In this document: one piece after another, positions 33,045 through 41,401 of the stretch
How positions within the stretch are numbered: position 1 is the first letter of the stretch
Layout of the letters: each line of letters starts with the position of its first letter
Assembly: GCF_035982055.1 (NCBI RefSeq)
Contig: NZ_CP108427.1
Coordinates: 5,765,001 to 5,829,000, forward strand
Direction of reading: 5' to 3'
DNA from: Streptomyces sp. NBC_01288
Lineage (GTDB): Bacteria; Actinomycetota; Actinomycetes; Streptomycetales; Streptomycetaceae
Length of the DNA: 64,000 nt
Translations under genes and position numbers: made by a program
The notes under the pieces: generated by a model
What the model was told of the DNA's origin: nothing
Seen by the model: only the letters and a program-made list of their open reading frames with translations
The model's database searches: none

Positions 33045-35891
33045 ATGGCGGATCTTGAGGCGGAGCTGCGCAGGACCGTCCGGGGCGAGGTGGGTTTCGA
33101 CGTCACGTCCCGGGCGCTGATGACGATGGACGCGTCCAACTACCGACGCGTCCCGCTGGGTGTCGTCGCACCTCGTGACGCCGACGACGTGGCGGCGACG
33201 CTCGCGGCCTGCCGGGCGCACGGGGTGCCGGTGGTGGCCCGCGGCGGCGGCACGTCCATCGCCGGCCAGGCGACGGGCACGGGCGTGGTCCTGGACTTCA
33301 CCCGCCACATGAACGGCCTGGTGTCCCTGGACCCCGCCTCCCGCACGGCGGTCGTCCAGCCCGGCCTGGTCCTCGACCGCCTCCAACAGGCCGCCGCCCC
33401 CCACGGGTTGCGCTTCGGCCCCGACCCCTCGACCCACAGCCGCTGCACCCTCGGCGGCATGATCGGCAACAACTCCTGCGGCTCCCACTCGGTCGCCTGG
33501 GGCACGACGGCGGACAGCGTGAGCGACCTGTCCGTGATCACCGCGCGCGGGGATCTTCTGCGCCTCGGCCGCGACTGGGCGGGCGCCCCGGAGGGCCTAC
33601 GCCCCCTCGCGGAGGCCGAGTCGGCCCGCCTGCGCACCGGCTTCCCGGACCTCCCCCGCCGCATCTCGGGCTACGCCCTGGACGCCCTCCTCCCCGAGAA
33701 CGGCGCGGACGTGGCCCGCTCCTTCTGCGGCAGCGAGGGCACGCTGGGCATCCTCACGGAGGCGGTCGTACGCCTTGTCGAGGCACCCCGCGCACGTGCG
33801 TTGGCGGTACTCGGGTACGCCGACGAGAGCGCGGCGGCGGAGGCGGCGGCGGGACTGCTGCCTTTCGCGCCGCTCACCGTCGAGGGCATGGCGGCCGACC
33901 TGGTCCGCTCCACGGCCGACCTCCCCCGGGGCGGCGCCTGGCTGTTCGTCGAGACCGGCGGCGACACGGAGGCGGAGGCACGCGCGCGTGCGGAGACCAT
34001 CGTCCGCGCGGCCGACGTCCTCGACTCCCTGGTGGTGACCGACCCTTCGGGCCAACGGGCCCTGTGGCGCATCCGCGAGGACGCGAGCGGTGCGGCGACG
34101 CGCATGCCTGGGGGCACCTCCCAGCCCCCAGGGGCTGGGGGAGGCTCAGAGGCGTGGCCGGGCTGGGAGGACTGCGCGGTGCCACCGGCTCAACTGGGCC
34201 CGTATCTCCGCGACTTCAGGGGCTTGCTGGTCGCGCATGGCCTACGGGGCACGCCGTACGGCCACTTCGGGGACGGCTGCATCCACGTCCGCATCGACTT
34301 CGACCTGCTGACGGAGGCGGGGGTGGCCCGCTTCCGCCGATTCTCCGAGGAACTGGCCGAGTTGGTGACCGCGCACGGCGGCTCGCTCTCCGGGGAACAC
34401 GGGGACGGGCAGGCACGAGCGGAACTCCTGCCGAAGATGTACGGCACCGAGATGGTGACGTTGTTCGAGCGGGTCAAGGGAGTCTGGGACCCGGACGACC
34501 TCCTCAACCCCGGGATGCTGGTGCGCCCCGCCCCGCTGGACACGAACCTCCGCTTCTCGGTCCTGCCCCGCAAGCCGGTGGACGTGGTGTTCGGCTACCC
34601 GTCCGACGGCGGCGACTTCTCGGCGGCGGTACGGCGCTGCGTCGGGGTGGCCAAGTGCCGTACGACAGAGGCGAACGGGCCCTCGGTGATGTGCCCGTCG
34701 TTCCGAGCGACGGGCGAGGAGGCGCACTCCACGCGCGGGCGTGCCCGACTCCTCCACGAGATGCTCGCGGGCGAACTGGTCACCGACGGCTGGCAGTCGA
34801 CCGAGGTCCGGGACGCGCTGGACCTGTGCCTGTCCTGCAAGGGCTGCCGCACGGACTGCCCGGTCGGGGTCGACGTGGCCACGTACAAGGCGGAGTTCCT
34901 GCACCACCACTACGAGGGCAGGCGCAGGCCCGCGGCCCACTACGCGATGGGCTGGCTGCCGCGCTGGCTCCGGCTGGTGGCGCGCACGCGTACGGCGTGG
35001 CTGGTCAACTCCCTTGCTTCCGTACGGCCGTTGGCGTCGCTGGCGAAACGGCTGGGCGGGATCGCGGGGGAGCGGGGGATTCCGCGGGTGGCGGGGACGA
35101 CGTTCACGCGGGCGTGGCGACGGGACGCGAGAGCAGGGGAGCCTGGTCGAGAGCGTGTCTTCCTGTGGCCGGACACCTTCACGGAACACCTCTCGCCGGA
35201 GGTCGGGCAGGCGGCGGTGCGGGTGCTGGAGGCGGCGGGGCTGGACGTGTTTCCGGTGACGGCGCTTCCGCTGACGGCGGGGAAGCCGGTGTGCTGCGGC
35301 CTGACCTACGTCTCGACGGGCCAACTGGACCGCGCCCGCGCGGTGATGAGCCGCACACTGGACGCGATGGGCGAGCTCCCGGGCACGGGGGATGTGCCCA
35401 TCGTCGTCCTGGAACCGAGCTGCGCGGCGGCCCTCCGCACGGACCTCCCGGAGTTGCTGCCGGACGACCCACGGGCGGCCCGCCTGTCCGCCTCGGTCCT
35501 CACCTTCGCCGAGGCTCTGGAACGCCTGGCCCCCGACTGGACCCCACCCCACATCAACCGCCCCACGGTCGGCCAGACCCACTGCCACCAGCACGCGGTA
35601 CTGGGCGACGCCCCCGACCGCCGCCTGCGCGAGGCGGCCGGCCTGACGGGCGAACTGGCGGGCGGCTGCTGCGGGTTGGCGGGCAACTTCGGCTTCGAGA
35701 AGGGCCACTACGAGGTGTCGACGGCATGCGCGGAGGAACAACTCCTCCCGGCGGTACGCCAGGCCCCGGACGGCGCGGTGGTCCTGGCGGACGGCTTCTC
35801 GTGCCGCACACAGCTGGAGCAGCTGGCGGGGGTACGGGGCCGGCACCTGGCGGAGGTCCTGGCGGACGCGCTGGAGGAAGAGGGCAAGTGA
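33045..35891 (+). CDS. FAD/Fe-S fusion oxidoreductase (GlcD-GlcF type D-lactate dehydrogenase)
   Basis: A 948-residue two-part enzyme. Residues 1-520 are a FAD-binding PCMH and oxidase C domain (VVARGGGTSIAGQATGTGVV; TLGGMIGNNSCGSHS). Residues 540-948 are an iron-sulfur and CCG-domain part with CLSCKGCRTDCPVGVD (C595 onward) and GGCCGLAGNFGFEKGHYEVS. Such fusions oxidise D-lactate or related 2-hydroxy acids and pass electrons to the membrane. A repeat element at about 34108-34145 adds about fifteen codons inside the FAD half without breaking the frame. The stop overlaps the phosphoesterase start. Confidence 0.93.
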   Translation: MADLEAELRRTVRGEVGFDVTSRALMTMDASNYRRVPLGVVAPRDADDVAATLAACRAHGVPVVARGGGTSIAGQATGTGVVLDFTRHMNGLVSLDPASRTAVVQPGLVLDRLQQAAAPHGLRFGPDPSTHSRCTLGGMIGNNSCGSHSVAWGTTADSVSDLSVITARGDLLRLGRDWAGAPEGLRPLAEAESARLRTGFPDLPRRISGYALDALLPENGADVARSFCGSEGTLGILTEAVVRLVEAPRARALAVLGYADESAAAEAAAGLLPFAPLTVEGMAADLVRSTADLPRGGAWLFVETGGDTEAEARARAETIVRAADVLDSLVVTDPSGQRALWRIREDASGAATRMPGGTSQPPGAGGGSEAWPGWEDCAVPPAQLGPYLRDFRGLLVAHGLRGTPYGHFGDGCIHVRIDFDLLTEAGVARFRRFSEELAELVTAHGGSLSGEHGDGQARAELLPKMYGTEMVTLFERVKGVWDPDDLLNPGMLVRPAPLDTNLRFSVLPRKPVDVVFGYPSDGGDFSAAVRRCVGVAKCRTTEANGPSVMCPSFRATGEEAHSTRGRARLLHEMLAGELVTDGWQSTEVRDALDLCLSCKGCRTDCPVGVDVATYKAEFLHHHYEGRRRPAAHYAMGWLPRWLRLVARTRTAWLVNSLASVRPLASLAKRLGGIAGERGIPRVAGTTFTRAWRRDARAGEPGRERVFLWPDTFTEHLSPEVGQAAVRVLEAAGLDVFPVTALPLTAGKPVCCGLTYVSTGQLDRARAVMSRTLDAMGELPGTGDVPIVVLEPSCAAALRTDLPELLPDDPRAARLSASVLTFAEALERLAPDWTPPHINRPTVGQTHCHQHAVLGDAPDRRLREAAGLTGELAGGCCGLAGNFGFEKGHYEVSTACAEEQLLPAVRQAPDGAVVLADGFSCRTQLEQLAGVRGRHLAEVLADALEEEGK
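34108..34145. repeat. Palindromic GGCACCTCCCAGCCCC element inside a gene
   Basis: GGGGGCACCTCCCAGCCCCC folds onto GGGGCTGGGGGAGG around CA, with a 2-base bulge. This palindrome is widespread between Streptomyces genes. Here it lies in the coding sequence and encodes a Gly/Pro/Ser-rich insertion (PGGTSQPPGAGGGSE) between ATRM and AWPGWEDCAVPP. Confidence 0.75.
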
Positions 35892-36649
35892 CCGACGAAC
35901 TGACCCGAGTCGCCGTCCTCTCCGACATCCACGGAGTGCTCCCCGCCCTGGAAGCGGTCCTCGCCGAACCGGAGGTGGCCGCCGCCGACCGCATCGTCCT
36001 CACCGGCGACATCACGGCGGGCCCCCAACCGGCGGAAGTAGTAGACCTGTTGAGAGCCGAGGCCGACCGGGTGCTGTGGATCTCGGGCAACGCCGACCGC
36101 GAACTGGTCGAGTACCGCAGAGGCGAACGCGCCGACATCCCCGACCCCATCGCCCCCTACGCGGCAACCGCCCTCCGCCCCGACCAGATCGATTTCCTGG
36201 CCGCCCTCCCCAAGACGCTCACCCTCCCGATCCGAGGCCTGGGCAAGGTCCTGTTCTGCCACGCGACGCCCCGGGACGACGAGGAGGTCGTCCTGGTCGA
36301 CTCCCGCCCCGCCCGCTGGACGGAGGTCCTCACCGGCCTCGACGACGACATCCGCACGATCGTCTGCGGCCACACCCACATGCCGTACGTCCGCCTCGCC
36401 CACGGCCGCCTGATCGTCAACCCCGGCAGCGTCGGCATGCCCTACGGCCGCCCCGGCGCCCACTGGTGCCTGCTCGGCCCCGGCACGGACCTGCGTGTGA
36501 CGCCGTACGACATCCCGGCGGCGATCGACCGTCTCACCCGCGAGTCCGGCTACCCGGAGATCGCCGAGTGGGCCGACTACTTCCTCAACGCGCGGGCGTC
36601 GGACCTGGACGCGCTGGAGGCGTTCGGACCCCGGGACGGGCGCGGGTGA
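35888..36649 (+). CDS. Metallophosphoesterase (YfcE/MJ0936-like)
   Basis: A 253-residue calcineurin-like phosphoesterase from GTG 35888, overlapping the previous stop. Metal-binding motifs are VLSDIHGVL, LTGDITAG, SGNADRE, FCHATPRD and VCGHTHMPY, in the usual order, followed by VNPGSVGMPYG. The family cleaves phosphodiesters or phosphomonoesters; the substrate is not predictable. Operon with the dehydrogenase is likely. Confidence 0.93.
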   Translation: MTDELTRVAVLSDIHGVLPALEAVLAEPEVAAADRIVLTGDITAGPQPAEVVDLLRAEADRVLWISGNADRELVEYRRGERADIPDPIAPYAATALRPDQIDFLAALPKTLTLPIRGLGKVLFCHATPRDDEEVVLVDSRPARWTEVLTGLDDDIRTIVCGHTHMPYVRLAHGRLIVNPGSVGMPYGRPGAHWCLLGPGTDLRVTPYDIPAAIDRLTRESGYPEIAEWADYFLNARASDLDALEAFGPRDGRG

Positions 36650-36701
36650 CTGCCTAGGCTGGCCGTTCGACCACGGTTTCGATCCGCCAGGGAGCCCGCG
36701 T

Positions 36702-37829
36702 ATGACCAACCTCCGTCTCCGCCCCATCACCCCCGCCGAACACCTCGCCTTCATCGCCGCCCGCCCCTCCGCCAGCCATATGCAGGTGCCGTCGTGGGGT
36801 GCGGTGAAGCCCGACTGGCGGGCGGAGAGCCTGGGGTGGTTCGAGGAGGCGAGCGGGCAACTGGTCGGCGTGGGGCTGGTGTTGTACCGGCCCGTGCCCA
36901 AACTCAAGAAGTACCTCGCGTACCTGCCCGAGGGTCCGGTCATCGACTGGCACGCCGCCGATCTCGACCGCTGGCTCGACCCGATGCTCGCGCACCTCAA
37001 GTCGCAGGGCGCGTTCACCGTGAAGATGGGCCCGCCCGTCGTCGTACGCCGCTGGAGCGCGGACGCGGTGAAGGCGGCGATCGCCGACCCCGACGCTCGC
37101 CGGCTGAAGGACGCCGCGCCCACGTCGTACGAACCGCGTGCCTACGAGGTCGCCGACCGCCTGCGCCGCGCGGGCTGGCAGCAGACGGAAGCCGGGGGAG
37201 AGGACGGCTTCGCGGCCGGGCAGCCCCGGTACGTCTTCCAAGTGCCGTTCGCGGGACGCTCGTTGGACGACATCCACCGCGGCCTCAACCAGCAGTGGCG
37301 GCGCAACATCAAGAAGGCCGAGAAGTCCGGCGTGAAGGTGGTCCAGGGCGGCTACGACGAACTCCCCGCCTTCTACGAGCTGTACGCCGAGACCGCCGAG
37401 CGCGACCGTTTCATCCCGCGCCCGCTGCCCTACTTCCAGCGCATGTGGACCGCCCTCACCGCCGAACACCCCGACCGCATGCGCCTCTACCTCGCCCACC
37501 ACGACGGCGAGATCCTCGCCGCGGCCACGATGCTGACGGTGGGCCGGCACGTCTGGTACTCCTACGGCGCCTCCACCAGCCGCCGCCGCGAGGTGCAGCC
37601 CAACAACGCGATGCAGTGGCGCATGATGACCGACGCCCATCAACTCGGCGCCGACGTATACGACTTCAGGGGCATCACCGACACCCTGGAGGAGTCCAAC
37701 CATCTGCTGGGGCTGCTGCGTTTCAAGGCCGGCGCGGGTGGAGAGGCCGTCGAGTACCTGGGGGAGTGGGACTTCCCCCTCAACCGGCTGCTGCACAAGG
37801 CGCTGGACCTCTACATGGCGCGCCGCTGA
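36702..37829 (+). CDS. FemAB-family aminoacyl transferase
   Basis: A 375-residue protein with two GNAT-like halves. AFIAARPSASHMQVPSWGAV and GLVLYRPVPKLKKYLAYLPE are the FemAB start, and GLNQQWRRNIKKAEKSGVKV and the YDFRGITDTLEESNHLLGLL segment the end. FemAB enzymes use aminoacyl-tRNA to add glycine or another residue to lipid II when the peptidoglycan bridge is built. Streptomyces has several paralogues, so a glycyl transfer is inferred. Confidence 0.92.
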   Translation: MTNLRLRPITPAEHLAFIAARPSASHMQVPSWGAVKPDWRAESLGWFEEASGQLVGVGLVLYRPVPKLKKYLAYLPEGPVIDWHAADLDRWLDPMLAHLKSQGAFTVKMGPPVVVRRWSADAVKAAIADPDARRLKDAAPTSYEPRAYEVADRLRRAGWQQTEAGGEDGFAAGQPRYVFQVPFAGRSLDDIHRGLNQQWRRNIKKAEKSGVKVVQGGYDELPAFYELYAETAERDRFIPRPLPYFQRMWTALTAEHPDRMRLYLAHHDGEILAAATMLTVGRHVWYSYGASTSRRREVQPNNAMQWRMMTDAHQLGADVYDFRGITDTLEESNHLLGLLRFKAGAGGEAVEYLGEWDFPLNRLLHKALDLYMARR

Positions 37830-37865
37830 GGGCCGGACGGCCTCGGGCAGGCCCTCGCTTGAGGG
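37828..37865 (+). terminator. Hairpins after the FemAB gene
   Basis: GAGGGCC (37828-37834) can pair with GGCCCTC (37850-37856), or CCCTC-GCTT-GAGGG (37852-37865) can form a smaller hairpin. The two exclude each other. The structure starts at the stop codon. No T-run follows. Confidence 0.5.
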
Positions 37866-37890
37866 CGGAAGCACAGGTTCATTAAGGCTG

Positions 37891-37940
37891 CTCTCAGGTT
37901 TATTAGAGAACTCTCAGGTTGGCGGGCGTAACTCAGGATT
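37891..37940. promoter_or_regulatory. Three direct repeats at 20-bp spacing before the Pro-rich peptide gene
   Basis: CTCTCAGGTT at 37891-37900 and 37911-37920 and ACTCAGGATT at 37931-37940 are spaced exactly 20 bases, about two helical turns. A fourth AGGTT lies at 37875-37879. The region is AT-rich for this genome. Such direct repeats are typical of OmpR-family response regulator sites, so signal-controlled expression of the peptide is inferred. Confidence 0.55.
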
Positions 37941-38097
37941 CGCAAAGGTATTCACAGCCCATGTTTGCCGTTCGCTCGACGACTTTGCTGCGACTTGGCT
38001 ACAGGCCCGTGTAAGTTTCTGGGTGTCGGGAATTCCCCGGGCGGTAAAACGCTCGACTTTGACGCACAAATTCCACTGCACAACCTAGGAGTTCGGA

Positions 38098-38226
38098 ATG
38101 GGCCTCAACAAGCTCGCCCCGCTGCCCAAGCCCAAGAAGCAGCAGCTGCCGCCCCCGCCCCCGAAGCCGCGCAAGAAGCACCAGCCGAAGCCCCTGCCGA
38201 AGCCGCTGCCCGGCCAGGACAGCTGA
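38098..38226 (+). CDS. 42-residue proline/lysine-rich cationic peptide
   Basis: A short gene with an excellent ribosome site (CTAGGAG, seven bases before ATG 38098). The peptide MGLNKLAPLPKPKKQQLPPP continues with PPKPRKKHQPKPLPKPLPGQ and DS. It has 17 prolines and 11 Lys/Arg, no Cys, Thr, Trp or Tyr, and only one Ser, at the end. There is no signal peptide or double-glycine leader. A terminator and then an ABC exporter follow. The composition resembles proline-rich antimicrobial peptides of animals. I know no named family; export and antimicrobial action are inferred from context only. Confidence 0.7.
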   Translation: MGLNKLAPLPKPKKQQLPPPPPKPRKKHQPKPLPKPLPGQDS

Positions 38227-38240
38227 ACCGGCAGTAGAGG

Positions 38241-38275
38241 GAGGGCCGACCCACGCAGTCGGCCCTCTTTTCTTT
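38241..38275 (+). terminator. Intrinsic terminator between peptide and exporter genes
   Basis: GAGGGCCGAC (38241-38250) and GTCGGCCCTC (38258-38267) pair perfectly around a 7-base loop and are followed by TTTTCTTTCC. It is one of the clearest terminators in the window. It starts 14 bases after the peptide stop and 63 bases before the exporter start, so the exporter is made by read-through or its own promoter. Confidence 0.92.
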
Positions 38276-38303
38276 CCTGAATTCGAAAATCCAAGGAATT
38301 CTG

Positions 38304-40349
38304 ATGACGGAAAGCGAGCGTATTGTGGACATGGATGCGGATGAGGAAGACCTCGAATACGACGAGGACTACGGAACTCCCACCATTCCCGCCCGCACCG
38401 CTTTCCGCCGTTTCTGGCCGCTGACCCGCGGCCTCAGACGCTGGCTGGTCCTCGTCTGGGTGTGCACGGTGATCGGCGCGCTCGCCGAGACCGAGGCCAT
38501 CCTCCTCTTCGCCGACCTCACCGACCGCGCCCTCGCGAAGGGCTCGCTGAGCGCGTTCTGGAGCCCGGCCGTGAAATGGCTGGGCGTCGCGATCGTCGGC
38601 GCGTTCGTCTCGTACGCCGGCAACTCCCTTGCCGCGTGGGCCACCGAACGCTTCGTGATGAGACTGCGCGAGCATGTCTTCGACCACGTACAGCAGTTGC
38701 CCCCGCACTTCTTCCAACGGCACCGCCAGGGCGACCTGTTGTCGCGCCTCACCGGCGACGTCGAGGCGATCGAGACCCTCGTCGTGTCCGGTGTCATCGG
38801 TACCGCCTCCGCGCTCTTCTCGGCCCTCTTCTACGCCGCCGCCGCGTTCTGGCTGCGCTGGGACCTGGCCGCCGCCACCTTCGTCCTCGCCCCCCTCTTC
38901 TGGCTCGCGGCCCGCCGCTTCTCCGGCTCCATCAAGGACGTATCGCGCGAGGGCCGGGTCGCCGACGGCGCGATCACCTCCGTCGTCGAGGAGTCCCTCG
39001 GCAACATCGTCCTCACCCAGGCCTACGGCCGCCGCGACGCCGAACGCCGCCGCCTGAACGAGGAGGCCGGCGCCTGGTTCCGCGCCTCCGTCCGCTCGAC
39101 CCGGCTCAACGAGGCGTACGAGCAACTTGTCTCCGTCATCGAGACCGTGTGCGTGCTCGCCGTCATCGGCATCGGCGCTTGGGAGATCTCCACCGGCCGC
39201 ATGACCCTCGGCCAACTCCTCGCGTTCTCCGCCTTCTTGGGCTACCTCTACCCGCCCGTCCGCGGCCTGGCCCAACTCGGCCTCACCATCACGGCCGCCA
39301 CCGCGGGCGCCGAACGCCTCATCGAGATCCTCGACGTACGCCCGTCCGTCGCCGACCCCGCCCGCGACTCCGAGACCGGCCGCCCCGACGGCACGGTCGA
39401 ACTCCGCGACGTCACCTTCAGCTACCCGGGCGCGGACAGCACCGCGCTGGAGGGCCTCTCCTTCACCGTCAACCCAGGCGAACTGGTGATCGTCACGGGC
39501 CCAAGCGGCGCCGGCAAGTCCACCGTCTCCAAAATGCTCCTCCGCTTCTACGACCCCGACGCGGGCGACGTCCTCCTCGACGGCGTCCCCCTGCGGGACC
39601 TCCCCCTCGCCCGCCTGCGCGAGTACGTGACCCTGCTCCCCCAGGAGACCCTGGTCCTGCACGACACCGTCCGCGCGAACATCGCCTGCGGCCGCCCCGG
39701 CGCGAGCGAGCAGGCGATCATGGACGCGGCTGTCGCCGCCGACGCCCATGAGTTCATCCTCCGCCTCCCCGACGGCTACGACACGAAGGTCGACCCCAAC
39801 TCGGCCCGCCTGTCCGGCGGTCAGCTCCAACGCCTGGCGATCGCCCGCGCGATCCTGCGCGACGCCCCGGTCCTGGTCCTCGACGAACCGACCACCGGCC
39901 TGGACTCGATGGCGGCCCGCCGGGTCGTGAAGCCTTTGCGCCGACTGATGGCGGGCCGTACGACCATCGTGATCACCCACGACCTCAACCTCGCCCCCGA
40001 CGCCGACCGCATCCTGGTCGTGGACCGGGGCCGGATCGTGGAGACGGGCCGGCACGAGGAGTTGATGGCGCGGGGCGGGGCGTACTCGCGACTGCACCGC
40101 TCGCAGAACAACGCGGTGATGGACACCGGGGAGCTCCGGTTGCCGTCGTTCGCGGAGGCGGGCGTGGGCTACGGGTACTCCTCGGCACCGGTCTTCGTCG
40201 AGAGCTGGGTACCGCAGACGCACGCACCGACGTACGAGCCGCCGTATCAACCGCCCCACCCGCAGACCGAGTACCCGGACTACTCCGATCCCCTCTTCGG
40301 GCCCATGCCCACCACCCTCCCCGATGGCCGGCCCCTGTTCCGGGACTAG
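38304..40349 (+). CDS. ABC exporter (fused membrane and ATPase domains)
   Basis: A 681-residue half-transporter. Residues 1-25 are strongly acidic (DMDADEEDLEYDEDY). The six-helix membrane domain runs from about 47 to 335 with the QQLPPHFFQRHRQGDLLSRL coupling region. The ATPase has Walker A TGPSGAGKST (398-407), signature LSGGQ (503-507) and Walker B VLVLDEPTTGLD. A Tyr/Pro-rich tail of ~70 residues follows. There is no C39 peptidase domain, so it would not cut a leader. Its place beside the cationic peptide gene suggests it exports that peptide or gives self-protection. Confidence 0.9.
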   Translation: MTESERIVDMDADEEDLEYDEDYGTPTIPARTAFRRFWPLTRGLRRWLVLVWVCTVIGALAETEAILLFADLTDRALAKGSLSAFWSPAVKWLGVAIVGAFVSYAGNSLAAWATERFVMRLREHVFDHVQQLPPHFFQRHRQGDLLSRLTGDVEAIETLVVSGVIGTASALFSALFYAAAAFWLRWDLAAATFVLAPLFWLAARRFSGSIKDVSREGRVADGAITSVVEESLGNIVLTQAYGRRDAERRRLNEEAGAWFRASVRSTRLNEAYEQLVSVIETVCVLAVIGIGAWEISTGRMTLGQLLAFSAFLGYLYPPVRGLAQLGLTITAATAGAERLIEILDVRPSVADPARDSETGRPDGTVELRDVTFSYPGADSTALEGLSFTVNPGELVIVTGPSGAGKSTVSKMLLRFYDPDAGDVLLDGVPLRDLPLARLREYVTLLPQETLVLHDTVRANIACGRPGASEQAIMDAAVAADAHEFILRLPDGYDTKVDPNSARLSGGQLQRLAIARAILRDAPVLVLDEPTTGLDSMAARRVVKPLRRLMAGRTTIVITHDLNLAPDADRILVVDRGRIVETGRHEELMARGGAYSRLHRSQNNAVMDTGELRLPSFAEAGVGYGYSSAPVFVESWVPQTHAPTYEPPYQPPHPQTEYPDYSDPLFGPMPTTLPDGRPLFRD

Positions 40350-40429
40350 GCCCAGTGCCCAGTGACAGCTGCATAGAGGGTTCTCACACCTGTCGAAGTC
40401 CATTACCATGGACCGAGCAGTGCATCGTG

Positions 40430-41401
40430 ATGGACGAATGCGCGCTGAACCGAGCCCTGGAAGCCCCCGTGAGCATCCCCAGTACGTCGACCCCCGCCCC
40501 CGTGGCCAACCCGACCGCCGACTCGACCGCGGCTCCGTCCCGCAGAGGTTCGCTCGGGCCGGTGGGGCTGGTGCTGGCCGGGGGGATCTCGGTGCAGTTC
40601 GGTGGCGCGCTGGCGGTGACGCTGATGCCGCGGGTGGGTGCGCTGGGCGTGGTCACGCTCCGCCTGCTGGTGGCCGCGGTGGTCCTGCTCGTGATCTGCC
40701 GCCCGAGCCTGCGGGGTCACTCACGGGCGGACTGGAGCACGGTCGTCGTCTTCGGCATCACCATGGCCGCGATGAACGGCCTCTTCTACCAGTCACTGGC
40801 CCGCATCCCCCTGGGACCGGCGGTGACGCTTGAGGTGCTGGGCCCGCTAGCCCTCTCCGTCCTGACATCCCGGCGCGCGCTGAACGCGGTCTGGGCGGGT
40901 CTCGCCCTGGCAGGAGTCTTCCTCCTCGGCGGCGGAGGCTTCAGCAGCCTGGACCCTGTAGGCGTGGCCTTCGCCCTAGGGGCCGGCGCGATGTGGGCCA
41001 CGTACATCATTTTCAGCGCTCGCACGGGCCGTCGCTTTCCGCAGGCCGACGGTTTGGCACTGGCGATGGTCGTGGCGGCGGTGGTGTTCCTGCCGCTCGG
41101 CATCGCGGAGTCAGGCACAAAGCTACTCAACCCGACGACGATCGCCCTCGGATCCGCAGTGGCGATCCTGTCCTCGGTCCTCCCCTACACGCTCGAACTC
41201 CTGGCCCTGCGCCGCCTCCCGTCCTCAACCTTCGCCATCCTGATGAGCCTGGAACCAGCCGTAGCGGCAACAGCAGGCTTCCTGATCCTCCACCAGGCCC
41301 TATCCGTCCCCGAAGCCATGGCCATCACGCTGGTCATCGCGGCGAGTATGGGGGCGGTACGGACACAGGTGGGCCGGGGGAAGGCGAAAGTAGAGGCGTA
41401 G
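40430..41401 (+). CDS. EamA/DMT-family exporter
   Basis: A ten-helix drug/metabolite transporter with two EamA repeats. GGISVQFGGALAVTLMPRVG opens the first, and TTIALGSAVAILSSVLPYTL with ELLALRRLPSSTFAILMSLE marks the second, like RhtA-type amino-acid exporters. The start is uncertain: ATG 40430 gives 323 residues, GTG 40469 gives 310. The stop codon touches the left end of the long inverted repeat. Substrate unknown. Confidence 0.85.
   Translation: MDECALNRALEAPVSIPSTSTPAPVANPTADSTAAPSRRGSLGPVGLVLAGGISVQFGGALAVTLMPRVGALGVVTLRLLVAAVVLLVICRPSLRGHSRADWSTVVVFGITMAAMNGLFYQSLARIPLGPAVTLEVLGPLALSVLTSRRALNAVWAGLALAGVFLLGGGGFSSLDPVGVAFALGAGAMWATYIIFSARTGRRFPQADGLALAMVVAAVVFLPLGIAESGTKLLNPTTIALGSAVAILSSVLPYTLELLALRRLPSSTFAILMSLEPAVAATAGFLILHQALSVPEAMAITLVIAASMGAVRTQVGRGKAKVEA

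Noticed and set aside
38098..38226. Lanthipeptide or thiopeptide precursor
   Set aside because: The peptide has no Cys or Thr and only one Ser, and there is no modification enzyme nearby.
38085..40409. 774-codon open frame antisense to the ABC exporter
   Set aside because: It is the high-GC shadow of a gene with clear Walker and signature motifs; its own sequence is low-complexity Gly/Ala/Arg/Asp and matches no fold.
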